This document shows, piece by piece, positions 53,580-61,637 of a stretch of 64,000 nucleotides of DNA. Under the pieces are notes generated by a model. That model did no database searches and was not told where the DNA came from. It saw only the letters and a list, made by a program, of their open reading frames with translations. Origin of the DNA: JASJBU01 sp963797085 (GTDB lineage Bacteria; Pseudomonadota; Gammaproteobacteria; Chromatiales; Chromatiaceae); contig CAWCOA010000011.1 of NCBI GenBank assembly GCA_963797085.1, positions 186,001 through 250,000 on the forward strand, written 5' to 3'. Each line of letters opens with the position of its first letter. Within the stretch, counting starts at the first letter, position 1. A program made the translations under genes and the position numbers.

Positions 53580-54689
53580 CTAGAGGGTATCGAGCTGGGC
53601 CAGGATGTTCCTTGCCACCCGGCGCTGATCGGCATCTCCATCCTCAAGGATTTCATATAAAAGCTCCCTGGCCTGGTCGATCTCACCCGCATCGCGCAGG
53701 GTCTGAACATGCTGCAGCTTATCCTCTACAGACAGCTCTTCGTCCTCCTCTTCCGCCTCGATGGAATCCAGCTCGGCTTCCATTTCCGCCTCGGTCATGG
53801 GTACAAAGCGATCGGCATCGATAGTCTCACTGGCAGGGTCGATATCAGTGCCGACCGGCGGTGTGGTTGTCTCAACAACATCAGCGGCAGACCCGGAAGC
53901 GGATACACTGGCAGCAGCGACCGCCGATCCAGGGGCGGATTGCTCCTCCTCAGGTTGTTCTCTGACAAAGCTCTTAGAGAAAATCAGCCCGAGTTCGAAC
54001 AATACCCACATCGGCAGCGCCAACAAAGTCTGGGAGATCACATCCGGCGGGGTTAGAAACATACCTGCAACAAAGGCGCCGACAATCACATAAGGGCGTT
54101 TCTGTTTCAAGCTCTCGGGTGTTGTGACTCCCATCCAGACCAGAATGATGGTGGCGATCGGGACCTCGAAGGCCACGCCAAAAGCAAAGAAGAGGGTCAT
54201 CACAAAATCGAGATAACTGCCCATATCGGTGGAAATCTCGATACCTTCCGGCGCCGTACTGGTGAGGAAGGCAAATACCAGCGGGAAGACCACGAAATAG
54301 GCGAAGGCCATACCCAGATAGAAGAGCAGGGTGCTGGAGACCAGTAATGGCATCACCAGCTTTTGCTCATGTTTATAAAGCCCCGGCGCCACAAAGGCCC
54401 AGAACTGATAGAGAATAAAGGGTATAGCAATAAAAATAGCCAGCTGCAGGCTGAGCTTGAAAGGAATCAGAAAAGGGTCGATGGGTTTGGTGGAAATCAT
54501 GCTGGCGCCGGCTGGCAGCGTTTGCCGCAGCGGTTCTGAGACCAGGATGTAGAGATCATTGGCAAAAGGAAACAGCACCAGAAACACTGCCAGCACCGCC
54601 AGCACCATGCGCAATATCCGGTCACGCAATTCCAGTAAGTGAGCAACCAGCGGTTGCTCCGGTGATGGGGTTTGGCTGTCAGCCGTCAT
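53580..54689 (-). CDS. tatC: Twin-arginine translocase subunit TatC with C-terminal extension
   Basis: 369 residues against about 250 in typical TatC. The six-helix core (residues about 10-240) is intact: PLVAHLLELRDRILRMVLAV with the signal-binding glutamate, PFILYQFWAFVAPGLYKHEQ, TSTAPEGIEISTDMGSYLDF and PYVIVGAFVAGMFLTPPDVI. The roughly 125-residue cytoplasmic tail is alanine/serine-rich, then strongly acidic, ending in a helical hairpin LQHVQTLRDAGEIDQARELL and DQRRVARNILAQLDTL. This resembles a single TPR/FimV C-terminal-like motif. TatC recognises folded redox proteins bearing RR signals. It is last in tatA-tatB-tatC. Confidence 0.95.
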   Translation of the reverse strand: MTADSQTPSPEQPLVAHLLELRDRILRMVLAVLAVFLVLFPFANDLYILVSEPLRQTLPAGASMISTKPIDPFLIPFKLSLQLAIFIAIPFILYQFWAFVAPGLYKHEQKLVMPLLVSSTLLFYLGMAFAYFVVFPLVFAFLTSTAPEGIEISTDMGSYLDFVMTLFFAFGVAFEVPIATIILVWMGVTTPESLKQKRPYVIVGAFVAGMFLTPPDVISQTLLALPMWVLFELGLIFSKSFVREQPEEEQSAPGSAVAAASVSASGSAADVVETTTPPVGTDIDPASETIDADRFVPMTEAEMEAELDSIEAEEEDEELSVEDKLQHVQTLRDAGEIDQARELLYEILEDGDADQRRVARNILAQLDTL

Positions 54690-54704
54690 TATTTCTGTAA
54701 AAGA

Positions 54705-55043
54705 TTACTTCTTTTCGCCGGAGGTCTTTTGATCTTCGTGCGATTTATTAGCATCAGTGGCGATCTGTTCTGTATTTCTCTTGATCGACTCGAACTCCTG
54801 CTCTGTCTCTTCAATGATCTCATGCAGGGGATTGGCCTTCTTGACCTGCTCATCGAGGATCTTCTTCAACTCATCCGCCTTGATCTCCTTATCGATATCC
54901 GCCTTCACGCTGGCCACGAAGCGTCGGCCCCGGCCAATCCAATGGCCCGCCGTGCGGGCGACCTTCGGCAGCCGTTCGGGGCCGATCACGACCAGTGCCA
55001 CGATCGCGATAATACTCAGTTCCCAGAAACCGACGTCAAACAT
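54705..55043 (-). CDS. tatB: Sec-independent protein translocase TatB
   Basis: 112 residues. TatB is a single-helix membrane protein forming the receptor with TatC. The N-terminal MFDVGFWELSIIAIVALVVI, the hinge GPERLPKVARTAGHWIGR and the long amphipathic/charged tail are standard. It lies 26 bp after tatA and 15 bp before tatC. Confidence 0.95.
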   Translation of the reverse strand: MFDVGFWELSIIAIVALVVIGPERLPKVARTAGHWIGRGRRFVASVKADIDKEIKADELKKILDEQVKKANPLHEIIEETEQEFESIKRNTEQIATDANKSHEDQKTSGEKK

Positions 55044-55069
55044 TGATCAGGACTCAGCTGGCGTAAGGT

Positions 55070-55318
55070 TCAGGTCTTGTCTTTTTCCTTGGAGGTCACT
55101 TCGCCTTCGACAGTGGTACCCTCGGATTTTTCGATCTGTTCGGTCTTGTCTTCCGGCTTTTCCCCATCCGACATGGACTTTTTGAAGCCCTTGATGGCAC
55201 CTCCGAGGTCGCCTCCGATATTCTTCAGCCGTTTGGTGCCGAACAACAGCAGGACAATGGCCAAAATGATCAACAGCTGCCAGATACTGATACCGCCAAT
55301 ACCCATAGTCTTCTCCAC
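55070..55318 (-). CDS. tatA: Sec-independent protein translocase TatA
   Basis: 82 residues. TatA oligomerises to form the translocation pore. The N-terminal helix MGIGGISIWQLLIILAIVLL, the FGTKRLKNIGGDLGGAIKGF amphipathic helix with its conserved F-G, and the charged tail are present. ATG at 55318 gives MEKTMGIGGIS; the internal ATG four residues on is an equally good start. Confidence 0.94.
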   Translation of the reverse strand: MEKTMGIGGISIWQLLIILAIVLLLFGTKRLKNIGGDLGGAIKGFKKSMSDGEKPEDKTEQIEKSEGTTVEGEVTSKEKDKT

Positions 55319-55473
55319 TCCCCGGCTAGAGGCCGGCTGTATATTTGAAATTCAGAGACGCCTGATATTCCCAGTCAAGCAAACAGTGGGATCATACCCC
55401 AGATGCCGGTTGCTCGTAACCACCCGGGATTCTCCCCGTTTGCAGGAGTTTATCTAATCACTAAAATCTGCAA

Positions 55474-55791
55474 CTATTGATCCCGGCTTGCCTTCTCCTC
55501 CAGCCCGGAGAGCCCGAAACGCCGTTGCAGCTCCCGCAACACGTCATCCGGTCCCAGTCCCTGATGGGCCAAGAGGACCAGACTGTGAAACCAGAGATCA
55601 GCCGTCTCGTAGATAATCTTGTCAGCCACCCCATCCTTGGCGGCCATCACCGTCTCGGTGGCCTCCTCACCAATCTTCTTGAGGATCGCATCCAGCCCCT
55701 TGGCATAGAGTTTCGCCACATAGGAGCTGTCCGGGTCCGCCTGCTTGCGCTCCTCCAACACCTGGGCCAGTTGGGTCAGTACGTCACTCAT
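55474..55791 (-). CDS. hisE: Phosphoribosyl-ATP pyrophosphatase
   Basis: 105 residues from the ATG at 55791 (MSDVLTQLAQVLEERKQ); nine extra codons to 55818 are rejected as atypical. HisE removes pyrophosphate from phosphoribosyl-ATP in histidine synthesis. The all-alpha MazG-like core shows SYVAKLYAKGLDAILKKIGE with EATETVMAAKDG and IYETADLWFHSLVLLAHQG, the acidic metal ligands being E-E-x-x-E and E-x-x-D. It is separate from hisI, which lies upstream by 140 bp. Confidence 0.95.
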   Translation of the reverse strand: MSDVLTQLAQVLEERKQADPDSSYVAKLYAKGLDAILKKIGEEATETVMAAKDGVADKIIYETADLWFHSLVLLAHQGLGPDDVLRELQRRFGLSGLEEKASRDQ

Positions 55792-55931
55792 AGTTAATGA
55801 TACCGAAAGCAATTGCACAAGGACTATTGTAGCCGTTGGCGAGAGGAACCTCGCTATCGAGCATACAGGGACGTATTCACAGCGCGTTGCATGGGTCTGC
55901 GTGTGATTACTTTAGTAGTTATTGATAGTAC

Positions 55932-56312
55932 TTATTTGTAGATCTCTTTGGGATCTTTCACAATCGGTAACACTTCGACCCAGTCGCCATCCTGCAGTTC
56001 CCGGTAGAAGCAATTATGACGGCCGGTATGGCAGGCGATGCCACCCTTCTGCTCGACCGCCAGCAATACCACATCCGCATCGCAATCGACCCGCATTGAC
56101 TTCACCAGTTGCTGATGTCCTGACTCCTCGCCCTTGTGCCAGAGCTTCTGGCGGGAACGGGAAAAATAGACCGCATGACCGGTCTGCTCGGTCAATTGCA
56201 GGGCCTCGCGATTCATCCAGGCCAGCATCAGGATCGTGCCGGTCCCGGCTTCCTGGGCGATCGCCGGAACCAGGCCGTCGCTGTCCCATTTGATTTCGTC
56301 GTACCAACTCAT
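55932..56312 (-). CDS. hisI: Phosphoribosyl-AMP cyclohydrolase
   Basis: 126 residues. HisI opens the adenine ring of phosphoribosyl-AMP. Landmarks are LVPAIAQEAGTGTILMLAWM, YFSRSRQKLWHKGEESGHQQ, the metal-binding DCDADVVLLAVEQKGGIACH and HTGRHNCFYREL with its cysteine. It overlaps hisF by 4 bp, as expected for coupled genes. Confidence 0.96.
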   Translation of the reverse strand: MSWYDEIKWDSDGLVPAIAQEAGTGTILMLAWMNREALQLTEQTGHAVYFSRSRQKLWHKGEESGHQQLVKSMRVDCDADVVLLAVEQKGGIACHTGRHNCFYRELQDGDWVEVLPIVKDPKEIYK

Positions 56313-57079
56313 AACCGCACCTCTACGCCTTGGTCCTGCATAAAACGCTTGGCCTCTCCGATGCTGTATTCGGCAAAGTGAAAGATACTCGCGGCTAAAA
56401 CCGCATCCGCCGCGCCCTGCTTGATCCCATCCACCAGGTGCTGCAGCGTGCCCACGCCCCCAGAGGCGATCACCGGAATCGGCACCGCCTCCGCGATGGC
56501 CCGGGTGAGTGTGTTGTCGAAACCGATCTTGGTGCCGTCACGGTCCATGCTGGTGAGGAGGATCTCGCCGGCACCGAAATCGGCCATTTTTTTCGCCCAT
56601 TCCACAGCATCGATACCGGTGGGCTTGCGCCCGCCATGGGTGAAGATCTCCCACTTCAGGGGCTCACCCTCGCTGCTGACCTGCTTGGCGTCTATGGCTA
56701 CCACGATGCACTGGGAGCCGAAGCGTTGCGCGGCCTCCTTGACGAACTCCGGATTGAACACCGCAGCGGTGTTGATCCCCACCTTATCGGCGCCGGCGTT
56801 GAGCATGCGCCGCACATCCTCCACGGTGCGGATACCGCCCCCCACCGTGAGCGGGATAAAGACCTCGCTGGCCACCTGTTCCACCACATGCACGATAGTA
56901 TCCCGGTCATCGGAGCTGGCGGTGATATCGAGAAAGGTGATCTCGTCCGCGCCCTCCTCGTTATAACGGCGCGCCACCTCAACTGGATCACCGGCATCGC
57001 GGATCTCCACGAACTTGACACCCTTGACCACCCGGCCGGCGTCTACATCGAGACAGGGAATGATACGTTTAGCTAACAT
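56309..57079 (-). CDS. hisF: Imidazole glycerol phosphate synthase cyclase subunit HisF
   Basis: 256 residues, (beta/alpha)8 barrel. With HisH it makes imidazole glycerol phosphate and AICAR. Catalytic aspartates are in RIIPCLDVDAGRVVKGVKF and LLTSMDRDGTKIGFD. Phosphate loops VGGGIRTVEDVRRML and PVIASGGVGTLQHLVDGIKQ are intact. Starts 39 bp after hisA. Confidence 0.98.
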   Translation of the reverse strand: MLAKRIIPCLDVDAGRVVKGVKFVEIRDAGDPVEVARRYNEEGADEITFLDITASSDDRDTIVHVVEQVASEVFIPLTVGGGIRTVEDVRRMLNAGADKVGINTAAVFNPEFVKEAAQRFGSQCIVVAIDAKQVSSEGEPLKWEIFTHGGRKPTGIDAVEWAKKMADFGAGEILLTSMDRDGTKIGFDNTLTRAIAEAVPIPVIASGGVGTLQHLVDGIKQGAADAVLAASIFHFAEYSIGEAKRFMQDQGVEVRL

Positions 57080-57118
57080 AATTGATTATATTTTATGCAA
57101 TGACTCGAACACTGCGGA

Positions 57119-57856
57119 TCAACCGCACATCTCATCCGCCAGCTTCTGACCTTCAGCAAAATCTAAAGTGCCTTCGTAGATGGCGCGGCCAGTGATGGCG
57201 GCGGTTATGTTGTTGGTTTCCGCCCGACACAGTGCCTCAATATCACCAATGTTGGTGATGCCGCCGGAAGCCACGACGGGAATATTGATGGCATTCGCCA
57301 GCGCCGTGGTCGCCTCGATGTTGGGTCCGGTCATCATGCCATCCCGACCGATGTCTGTGTAGACGATGGCGGAGACCCCATCATCTTCAAAACGCCGCGC
57401 CAGTTTGGTCACCTCCTGATCGGTTACTTCCGCCCAACCGTTAATCGCCACCATCCCCTCTTTGGCATCCAAACCAACGATGACATGGCCGGGAAAGGCC
57501 TTGCAGGCCCGGGCCACGAATTCCGGCTCCTTGACCGCCTGGGTGCCGATGATGCAATAGGTCACGCCCGCCTTGAGGTAGGCCTCAATGGTTGCTTCGT
57601 CGCGAATGCCGCCGCCAACCTGGATTGGCAACTCCGGATAGGCCTCGGCAATGGCATGGATCACCGTTCCATTCACCGGTTCACCGGCAAATGCGCCATT
57701 CAAATCCACCAGATGCAGGCGGCGGCCACCGGCTTCCACCCAACGGCGGGCCATATCCACCGGATTGTCGGAAAAGACCGTGTCGTCATCCATGCGCCCC
57801 TGGCGCAGGCGCACACATTTGCCGTCTTTAAGATCGATTGCGGGTATCAACAACAC
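57119..57856 (-). CDS. hisA: Phosphoribosylformimino-AICAR-phosphate isomerase
   Basis: 245 residues, (beta/alpha)8 barrel related to HisF. LLIPAIDLKDGKCVRLRQGR with the catalytic Asp8, PIQVGGGIRDEATIEAYLKA and YTDIGRDGMMTGPNIEATT with the second Asp are clear, as is PVVASGGITNIGDIEALC. It is followed by hisF; an inverted-repeat element lies between hisH and hisA. Confidence 0.98.
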   Translation of the reverse strand: MLLIPAIDLKDGKCVRLRQGRMDDDTVFSDNPVDMARRWVEAGGRRLHLVDLNGAFAGEPVNGTVIHAIAEAYPELPIQVGGGIRDEATIEAYLKAGVTYCIIGTQAVKEPEFVARACKAFPGHVIVGLDAKEGMVAINGWAEVTDQEVTKLARRFEDDGVSAIVYTDIGRDGMMTGPNIEATTALANAINIPVVASGGITNIGDIEALCRAETNNITAAITGRAIYEGTLDFAEGQKLADEMCG

Positions 57857-57877
57857 AGTAGTATTCCTATATTTTGT

Positions 57878-58022
57878 TAACCACAGAGGACACCGAGTAC
57901 ACCGAGATCAATTGTTTATTTGTTCCAAATCTTGGTGAGGGATATCTTTCGACATCGCACGGTATTAGTACGAGTCACATAAGGAAACAATTCTCTGTGT
58001 TCTCAGTGGTCTCTGTGGTGAA
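57878..58022. repeat. CACAGAG inverted-repeat element, copy 3
   Basis: The left end TAACCACAGAGGACACCGAG (57878) matches, in reverse complement, the right end CACCACAGAGACCACTGAGA (58020 reading left). The unit is about 145 bp between hisH and hisA. It fills most of the 168-bp gap, so it probably inserted within the his operon without breaking either gene. The interior has no gene. Confidence 0.78.
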
Positions 58023-58024
58023 AG

Positions 58025-58666
58025 TTAAACTTGCCAGTTCACGAAATTCTTCAGCAGTTGCAGCCCGGCGTCCGCACTCTTTTCGGGGTGGAACTGCACC
58101 GCAAACAGATTTCCGTCGGCCACCGCGCTGGCGAAGGTGACGCCGAAATCGGTGGTCGCCGCAGTCAAACCGGCCTCATCGGGATCCACATAATAGCTGT
58201 GGACAAAGTAAAAGCGGCTGTCCTGTTGGATATTCGCCCAGAGGGGATGATCATGGGTCTGATGCACCTGGTTCCAGCCCATGTGGGGGATCTTCAGCAA
58301 CGCTCCATCCGGTCCTCGACCGCCTGGGAAGCGCCGCACCTTTCCAGGATAGAGCCCAAGCAGCTCCGTGCCCTCATTCTCCTCACTGAACTCCAGCAGA
58401 ACCTGCTGGCCCATGCAGATCCCGAGAAAGGGTTTACTGCGGGCCGCATCCAGCACCGCCCGATTCAGGTGGTGATCGGAGATGGCTGCCATGCAGTCCC
58501 GCGCCGCACCTTGACCGGGAAACAGCACCCGATCCGAATTCAGGATCAGCTGTGGATCGTCGCTGACCAGGATTTCATCATTATCCGCGGCCACATGCTC
58601 GACCGCCTTGGCCACTGAACGCAGGTTGCCCATCCCGTAATCGATCACGGTAATTCTCTGAGACAT
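58025..58666 (-). CDS. hisH: Imidazole glycerol phosphate synthase glutamine amidotransferase HisH
   Basis: 213 residues, class I glutamine amidotransferase. ITVIDYGMGNLRSVAKAVEH starts the fold. The oxyanion/nucleophile loop KPFLGICMGQQVLLEFSEEN has the catalytic Cys. HMGWNQV and FVHSYYVDP follow, and FAVQFHPEKSADAGLQLL has the His and Glu of the triad. It lies between hisB (182 bp) and hisA. Confidence 0.97.
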   Translation of the reverse strand: MSQRITVIDYGMGNLRSVAKAVEHVAADNDEILVSDDPQLILNSDRVLFPGQGAARDCMAAISDHHLNRAVLDAARSKPFLGICMGQQVLLEFSEENEGTELLGLYPGKVRRFPGGRGPDGALLKIPHMGWNQVHQTHDHPLWANIQQDSRFYFVHSYYVDPDEAGLTAATTDFGVTFASAVADGNLFAVQFHPEKSADAGLQLLKNFVNWQV

Positions 58667-58745
58667 CGCTTACTTCTCTCTAGCATTACTAAATTGTGGA
58701 ACCACTGATCCATTCAGTGGTGCCTACGGCACAAGGATGTGCCGC

Positions 58746-58776
58746 CATTTTCGATCGCTGCAGGCGATTGAAAATG
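58746..58776. repeat. Hairpin in the hisB-hisH gap
   Basis: CATTTTCGATCGC (58746-58758) pairs with GCGATTGAAAATG (58764-58776), 12 of 13 positions, around TGCAG. A second small stem, CCACTGA/TCAGTGG, lies near 58701-58719. They occupy the 182-bp gap between hisB and hisH. RNA processing or attenuation is possible; no leader peptide was recognised. Confidence 0.5.
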
Positions 58777-58848
58777 AAGGAAACAGAAAATCGCATTTTC
58801 TTTTTCCGTGCACTGATAAAGCCAGGGATGGCTTTAATCAGGGTCTCA

Positions 58849-59439
58849 TTAGAGTGAACCCTTGGTCGAGGGCACCAGATCTGCCATCCGAGGGTCCGGT
58901 TCCAGTGCCATGCGCAATGCGCGTCCCAGGGCCTTGAATACGGTCTCTGCCTGGTGATGGGCATTCACCCCCCGCAGATTGTCCACATGCAGGGTCATAC
59001 CAGCATGATTGACCAGCCCGCGGAAGAATTCCAGAAACAGATCCACATCGAACTCACCGATGCGTGCGCGGGTAAAATCCACTCGATATTCCAGGCCGGG
59101 CCGTCCGGAGAAGTCCACCACCACCCGGGAGAGCGCCTCGTCCAGTGGCACATAGGCGTGACCATATCGGCGAATGCCTTTTTTATCCCCCAGCGCCTTG
59201 GCCAGCGCCTGACCCAGGGTAATGCCGATATCCTCCACCGTGTGGTGGGCATCGATATGCAGATCACCCTGCGCCTTGATATCGAGATCGATCAGTCCAT
59301 GCCGCGCCACCTGATCGAGCATGTGGTCAAGAAAAGGCACACCAGTGGCAAACTGACCGCTACCGGCGCCGTCCAGATTCAGCGAGATGCTGATCTGGGT
59401 CTCCAGGGTGTTGCGTTCTACCTGCGCTGTACGCTGCAT
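58849..59439 (-). CDS. hisB: Imidazoleglycerol-phosphate dehydratase
   Basis: 196 residues, the monofunctional dehydratase (no N-terminal histidinol-phosphatase as in E. coli). Metal-binding motifs are DIDAHHTVEDIGITLGQAL (HHxxE) and a second LRGVNAHHQAETVFKALGRA, with GVPFLDHMLDQVARHGL and RYGHAYVPLDEALSR in between. First visible gene of the his run hisB-H-A-F-I-E; hisG, hisD and hisC are not in the window. Confidence 0.97.
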   Translation of the reverse strand: MQRTAQVERNTLETQISISLNLDGAGSGQFATGVPFLDHMLDQVARHGLIDLDIKAQGDLHIDAHHTVEDIGITLGQALAKALGDKKGIRRYGHAYVPLDEALSRVVVDFSGRPGLEYRVDFTRARIGEFDVDLFLEFFRGLVNHAGMTLHVDNLRGVNAHHQAETVFKALGRALRMALEPDPRMADLVPSTKGSL

Positions 59440-59565
59440 GAAAACTCCGGAAATGGATAAGTGAATATATCTACTGTCTATTCAAACCGATGCATTCTAG
59501 AGCAAATACCCCGAAATTAGCAGTGGCAGCCCGACAGAGTCTCCCATCAGACATAGGGATGGCGT

Positions 59566-60066
59566 TCAATCGTCGTCCATTTCCAGGTTCAGTACCGGGC
59601 TGGAGGCGCCTTTCGGCCCGCTCGGCAGTACGATGAAAGCATGATCATTCTGCGCATGACAACGCATGCAGGTGTCGGAGAACTTGTTGAAACTTGCCTT
59701 GAAGCTGTCCCACTCCCGGGTCGCCAGGCCTTTGTGCATCTGCGGAATACCGGTATCGAGAAACTGCTGGGCGGTTTCGGCCCGCTTCGGTCGAGTCAGC
59801 TGCACCAGCTTTATCAGGCTTTCTATCTCTTCGAGCTGGTAATTGGCGAACTCCCATTTACCCTGTTTCGCCGCCCAGTAGAGATTCTTGTAGCGCTCAC
59901 CGACCTCAAACATCCAATGCGAGGTACCGGGGACCGCCGCTATCAGGTTCTTGAGCTTTTCCGCATCGCTGCCTGCCTGGCGCCAATCGGCTGCATTGAC
60001 AGTTAAAACAGTGCTCAGCGACATCACCAGACAAATCCATAGAATATTTTTTTTCATTTTCAGCAT
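59566..60066 (-). CDS. Secreted monohaem cytochrome c-type protein
   Basis: 166 residues with a signal peptide (hydrophobic residues 7-24, cleavage after VNA). A single haem site, CMRCHAQNDH, sits near residue 135, preceded by a mostly helical stretch: WMFEVGERYKNLYWAAKQGK, YQLEEIESLIKLVQLTRPKR. One C-terminal CXXCH after a helical bundle recalls class II/cytochrome c'-like architecture, but membership was not established. The start could be the ATG at 60066 or the one three codons later; neither has a clear ribosome site. It lies 77 bp after the metallo-beta-lactamase-fold gene and is perhaps co-transcribed. Confidence 0.8.
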   Translation of the reverse strand: MLKMKKNILWICLVMSLSTVLTVNAADWRQAGSDAEKLKNLIAAVPGTSHWMFEVGERYKNLYWAAKQGKWEFANYQLEEIESLIKLVQLTRPKRAETAQQFLDTGIPQMHKGLATREWDSFKASFNKFSDTCMRCHAQNDHAFIVLPSGPKGASSPVLNLEMDDD

Positions 60067-60143
60067 GACCTACAACTCAATGTCGATTCCCTCAGGAATC
60101 CGTGAAGATGACAGACGAGGATTTCACCCGCTCATTCTACCCG

Positions 60144-61097
60144 TCAGAACATCTCCGCCTCTACCTCCAGATAAGCCTGACCGATGTGTTTTCCTATCAA
60201 TTTGTCAAAGTCCACCCACGACTTGTAGGCTGCAAGTGCATCAATGACCAAAGGCTTCATCTCAAAATCACTCAGCCCCTCATCCAGCTGTTTGGCCACT
60301 TCAGTGCGCAGGATCGACAGGTAGGCGCGATACGCCTCTGGCACTTCGGGTCCACCGCTGGGTCCATGGCCCGGCACATAGATCTGCGCCTTTGTTTCCA
60401 GCGCCAGATCAAGCGCGGCGATATTCCCCTTGAAGGTCCCGTGCCGCATCTGGCCAAAACGGTTCATCATGGCATTGTCACCCAGAAAAACGAGATTTTT
60501 CGAAGGGATCTCTATCATCAGATCGGTATCGCTATGGGCCTTAGGCAGGTAGAGAAAGCGGATCGGCAAGCCCGCCAGGCTAATTTCATCGGCATGGTCG
60601 ACCTGTAGATTGGGCCCGACGATGTCGGTGCCCGCAGTGGCTTTTTCGGTCAGCCGCAGCAGCAGATCGATCCACTCCTGGCCTTCCCCCTGCTCGATCT
60701 TTTCAAACATCCGCGGATGTCCGTAGATCGGAACCTTTGGAAAGGCCGCCACCAGGGCCTGATTCGCCAGCCAATGGTCACCGTGGATATGTGTGTTCAG
60801 GACCCCGGCCACCGGGAGGTCCGTTACTTTACGGATCTGCCGCAGCACCATCTCCCCGGCCTGGACACTGGAACCCGGATCGATCACCACCACTCCGCTC
60901 TGGGTAACGATAAAGGCCGGATTGTTCATGAATCCCTGGTTTTTCACCGAGGGCTCGCCTAGCGGACCGTGGATGACATAGACGCCATCAGCGACCTGGT
61001 CTGCCGGATAATCGGGCAGGGCCGGTCCACGCTCCACCGCCAGGCTTGCGACACTGAAAAACCCACTTACCACAAAAATAAGTAACTGTTTAATCAT
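60144..61097 (-). CDS. Secreted metallo-beta-lactamase-fold hydrolase
   Basis: 317 residues with a signal peptide (MIKQLLIFVVSGFFSVASLA). The zinc site is complete: THIHGDHWLANQAL (HxHxDH), a later LPKAHSDTDLMIEIP His and LGDNAM with the bridging Asp, then VPGHGPSGGPE His. This arrangement is shared by SoxH-like and quinoprotein-relay-type MBL proteins often found near c-type cytochromes in sulfur or methylotrophic bacteria. The substrate is not identifiable. The neighbouring downstream gene encodes a monohaem cytochrome, which supports a periplasmic role. Confidence 0.85.
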   Translation of the reverse strand: MIKQLLIFVVSGFFSVASLAVERGPALPDYPADQVADGVYVIHGPLGEPSVKNQGFMNNPAFIVTQSGVVVIDPGSSVQAGEMVLRQIRKVTDLPVAGVLNTHIHGDHWLANQALVAAFPKVPIYGHPRMFEKIEQGEGQEWIDLLLRLTEKATAGTDIVGPNLQVDHADEISLAGLPIRFLYLPKAHSDTDLMIEIPSKNLVFLGDNAMMNRFGQMRHGTFKGNIAALDLALETKAQIYVPGHGPSGGPEVPEAYRAYLSILRTEVAKQLDEGLSDFEMKPLVIDALAAYKSWVDFDKLIGKHIGQAYLEVEAEMF

Positions 61098-61199
61098 AGG
61101 ATTTGCTCCAACCTTGTAGTTTTTATCTGAACACCCGGAAGGTAATAAACGAGTTAATCAGTATGAACCTACCCGCATACGACCAATCCCTTGAAATTC

Positions 61200-61637
61200 T
61201 CAGGTTTCCAGCCAGAAGGTTACCGGCCCGTCGTTCACCAGTTCCACCTGCATGTCGGCGCCGAACACGCCACAGCTGACCGGTCTATGGATGGATTGGG
61301 CAAGCATAACCAGATGCTTGAACAACTTGTCACCTTCTTCCGGAGCAGCCGCCTTGGAAAACCCGGCACGGGTGCCTTTGCGGGTATCCGCCGCCAGGGT
61401 AAATTGTGGCACCAATAACAAGCCTCCGCCAATGTCCCGCAGACTCAAGTTCATCCGACCGTCAGCATCAGGAAACACCCGATAACCCCGCAGACGCTCC
61501 AACAGCCGTTCGGCCTTTGCTTTATCATCACCACGCTGCACGCCGATCAGCACCAGCAGACCGACGCCTATTTCAGCGACGACCTCCCCATCGATGCAGA
61601 CCCGGCCTTCCGTGACCCGCTGCAATAGACCGATCAT
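61200..61637 (-). CDS. dtd: D-aminoacyl-tRNA deacylase
   Basis: 145 residues. Dtd removes D-amino acids (and glycine from tRNA-Ala) mischarged onto tRNA. The N-terminal GLLQRVTEGRVCIDGEVVAE, the VPQFTLAADTRKGTRAGF motif (the xQFTL catalytic loop) and the C-terminal NDGPVTFWLET (NxGPVT motif) are present. It overlaps pip by 4 bp, suggesting translational coupling. Confidence 0.95.
   Translation of the reverse strand: MIGLLQRVTEGRVCIDGEVVAEIGVGLLVLIGVQRGDDKAKAERLLERLRGYRVFPDADGRMNLSLRDIGGGLLLVPQFTLAADTRKGTRAGFSKAAAPEEGDKLFKHLVMLAQSIHRPVSCGVFGADMQVELVNDGPVTFWLET

Noticed and set aside
58689..58964. Minus-strand frame between hisB and hisH
   Set aside because: It overlaps the hisB 3' end in another frame and includes a hairpin; no protein features.
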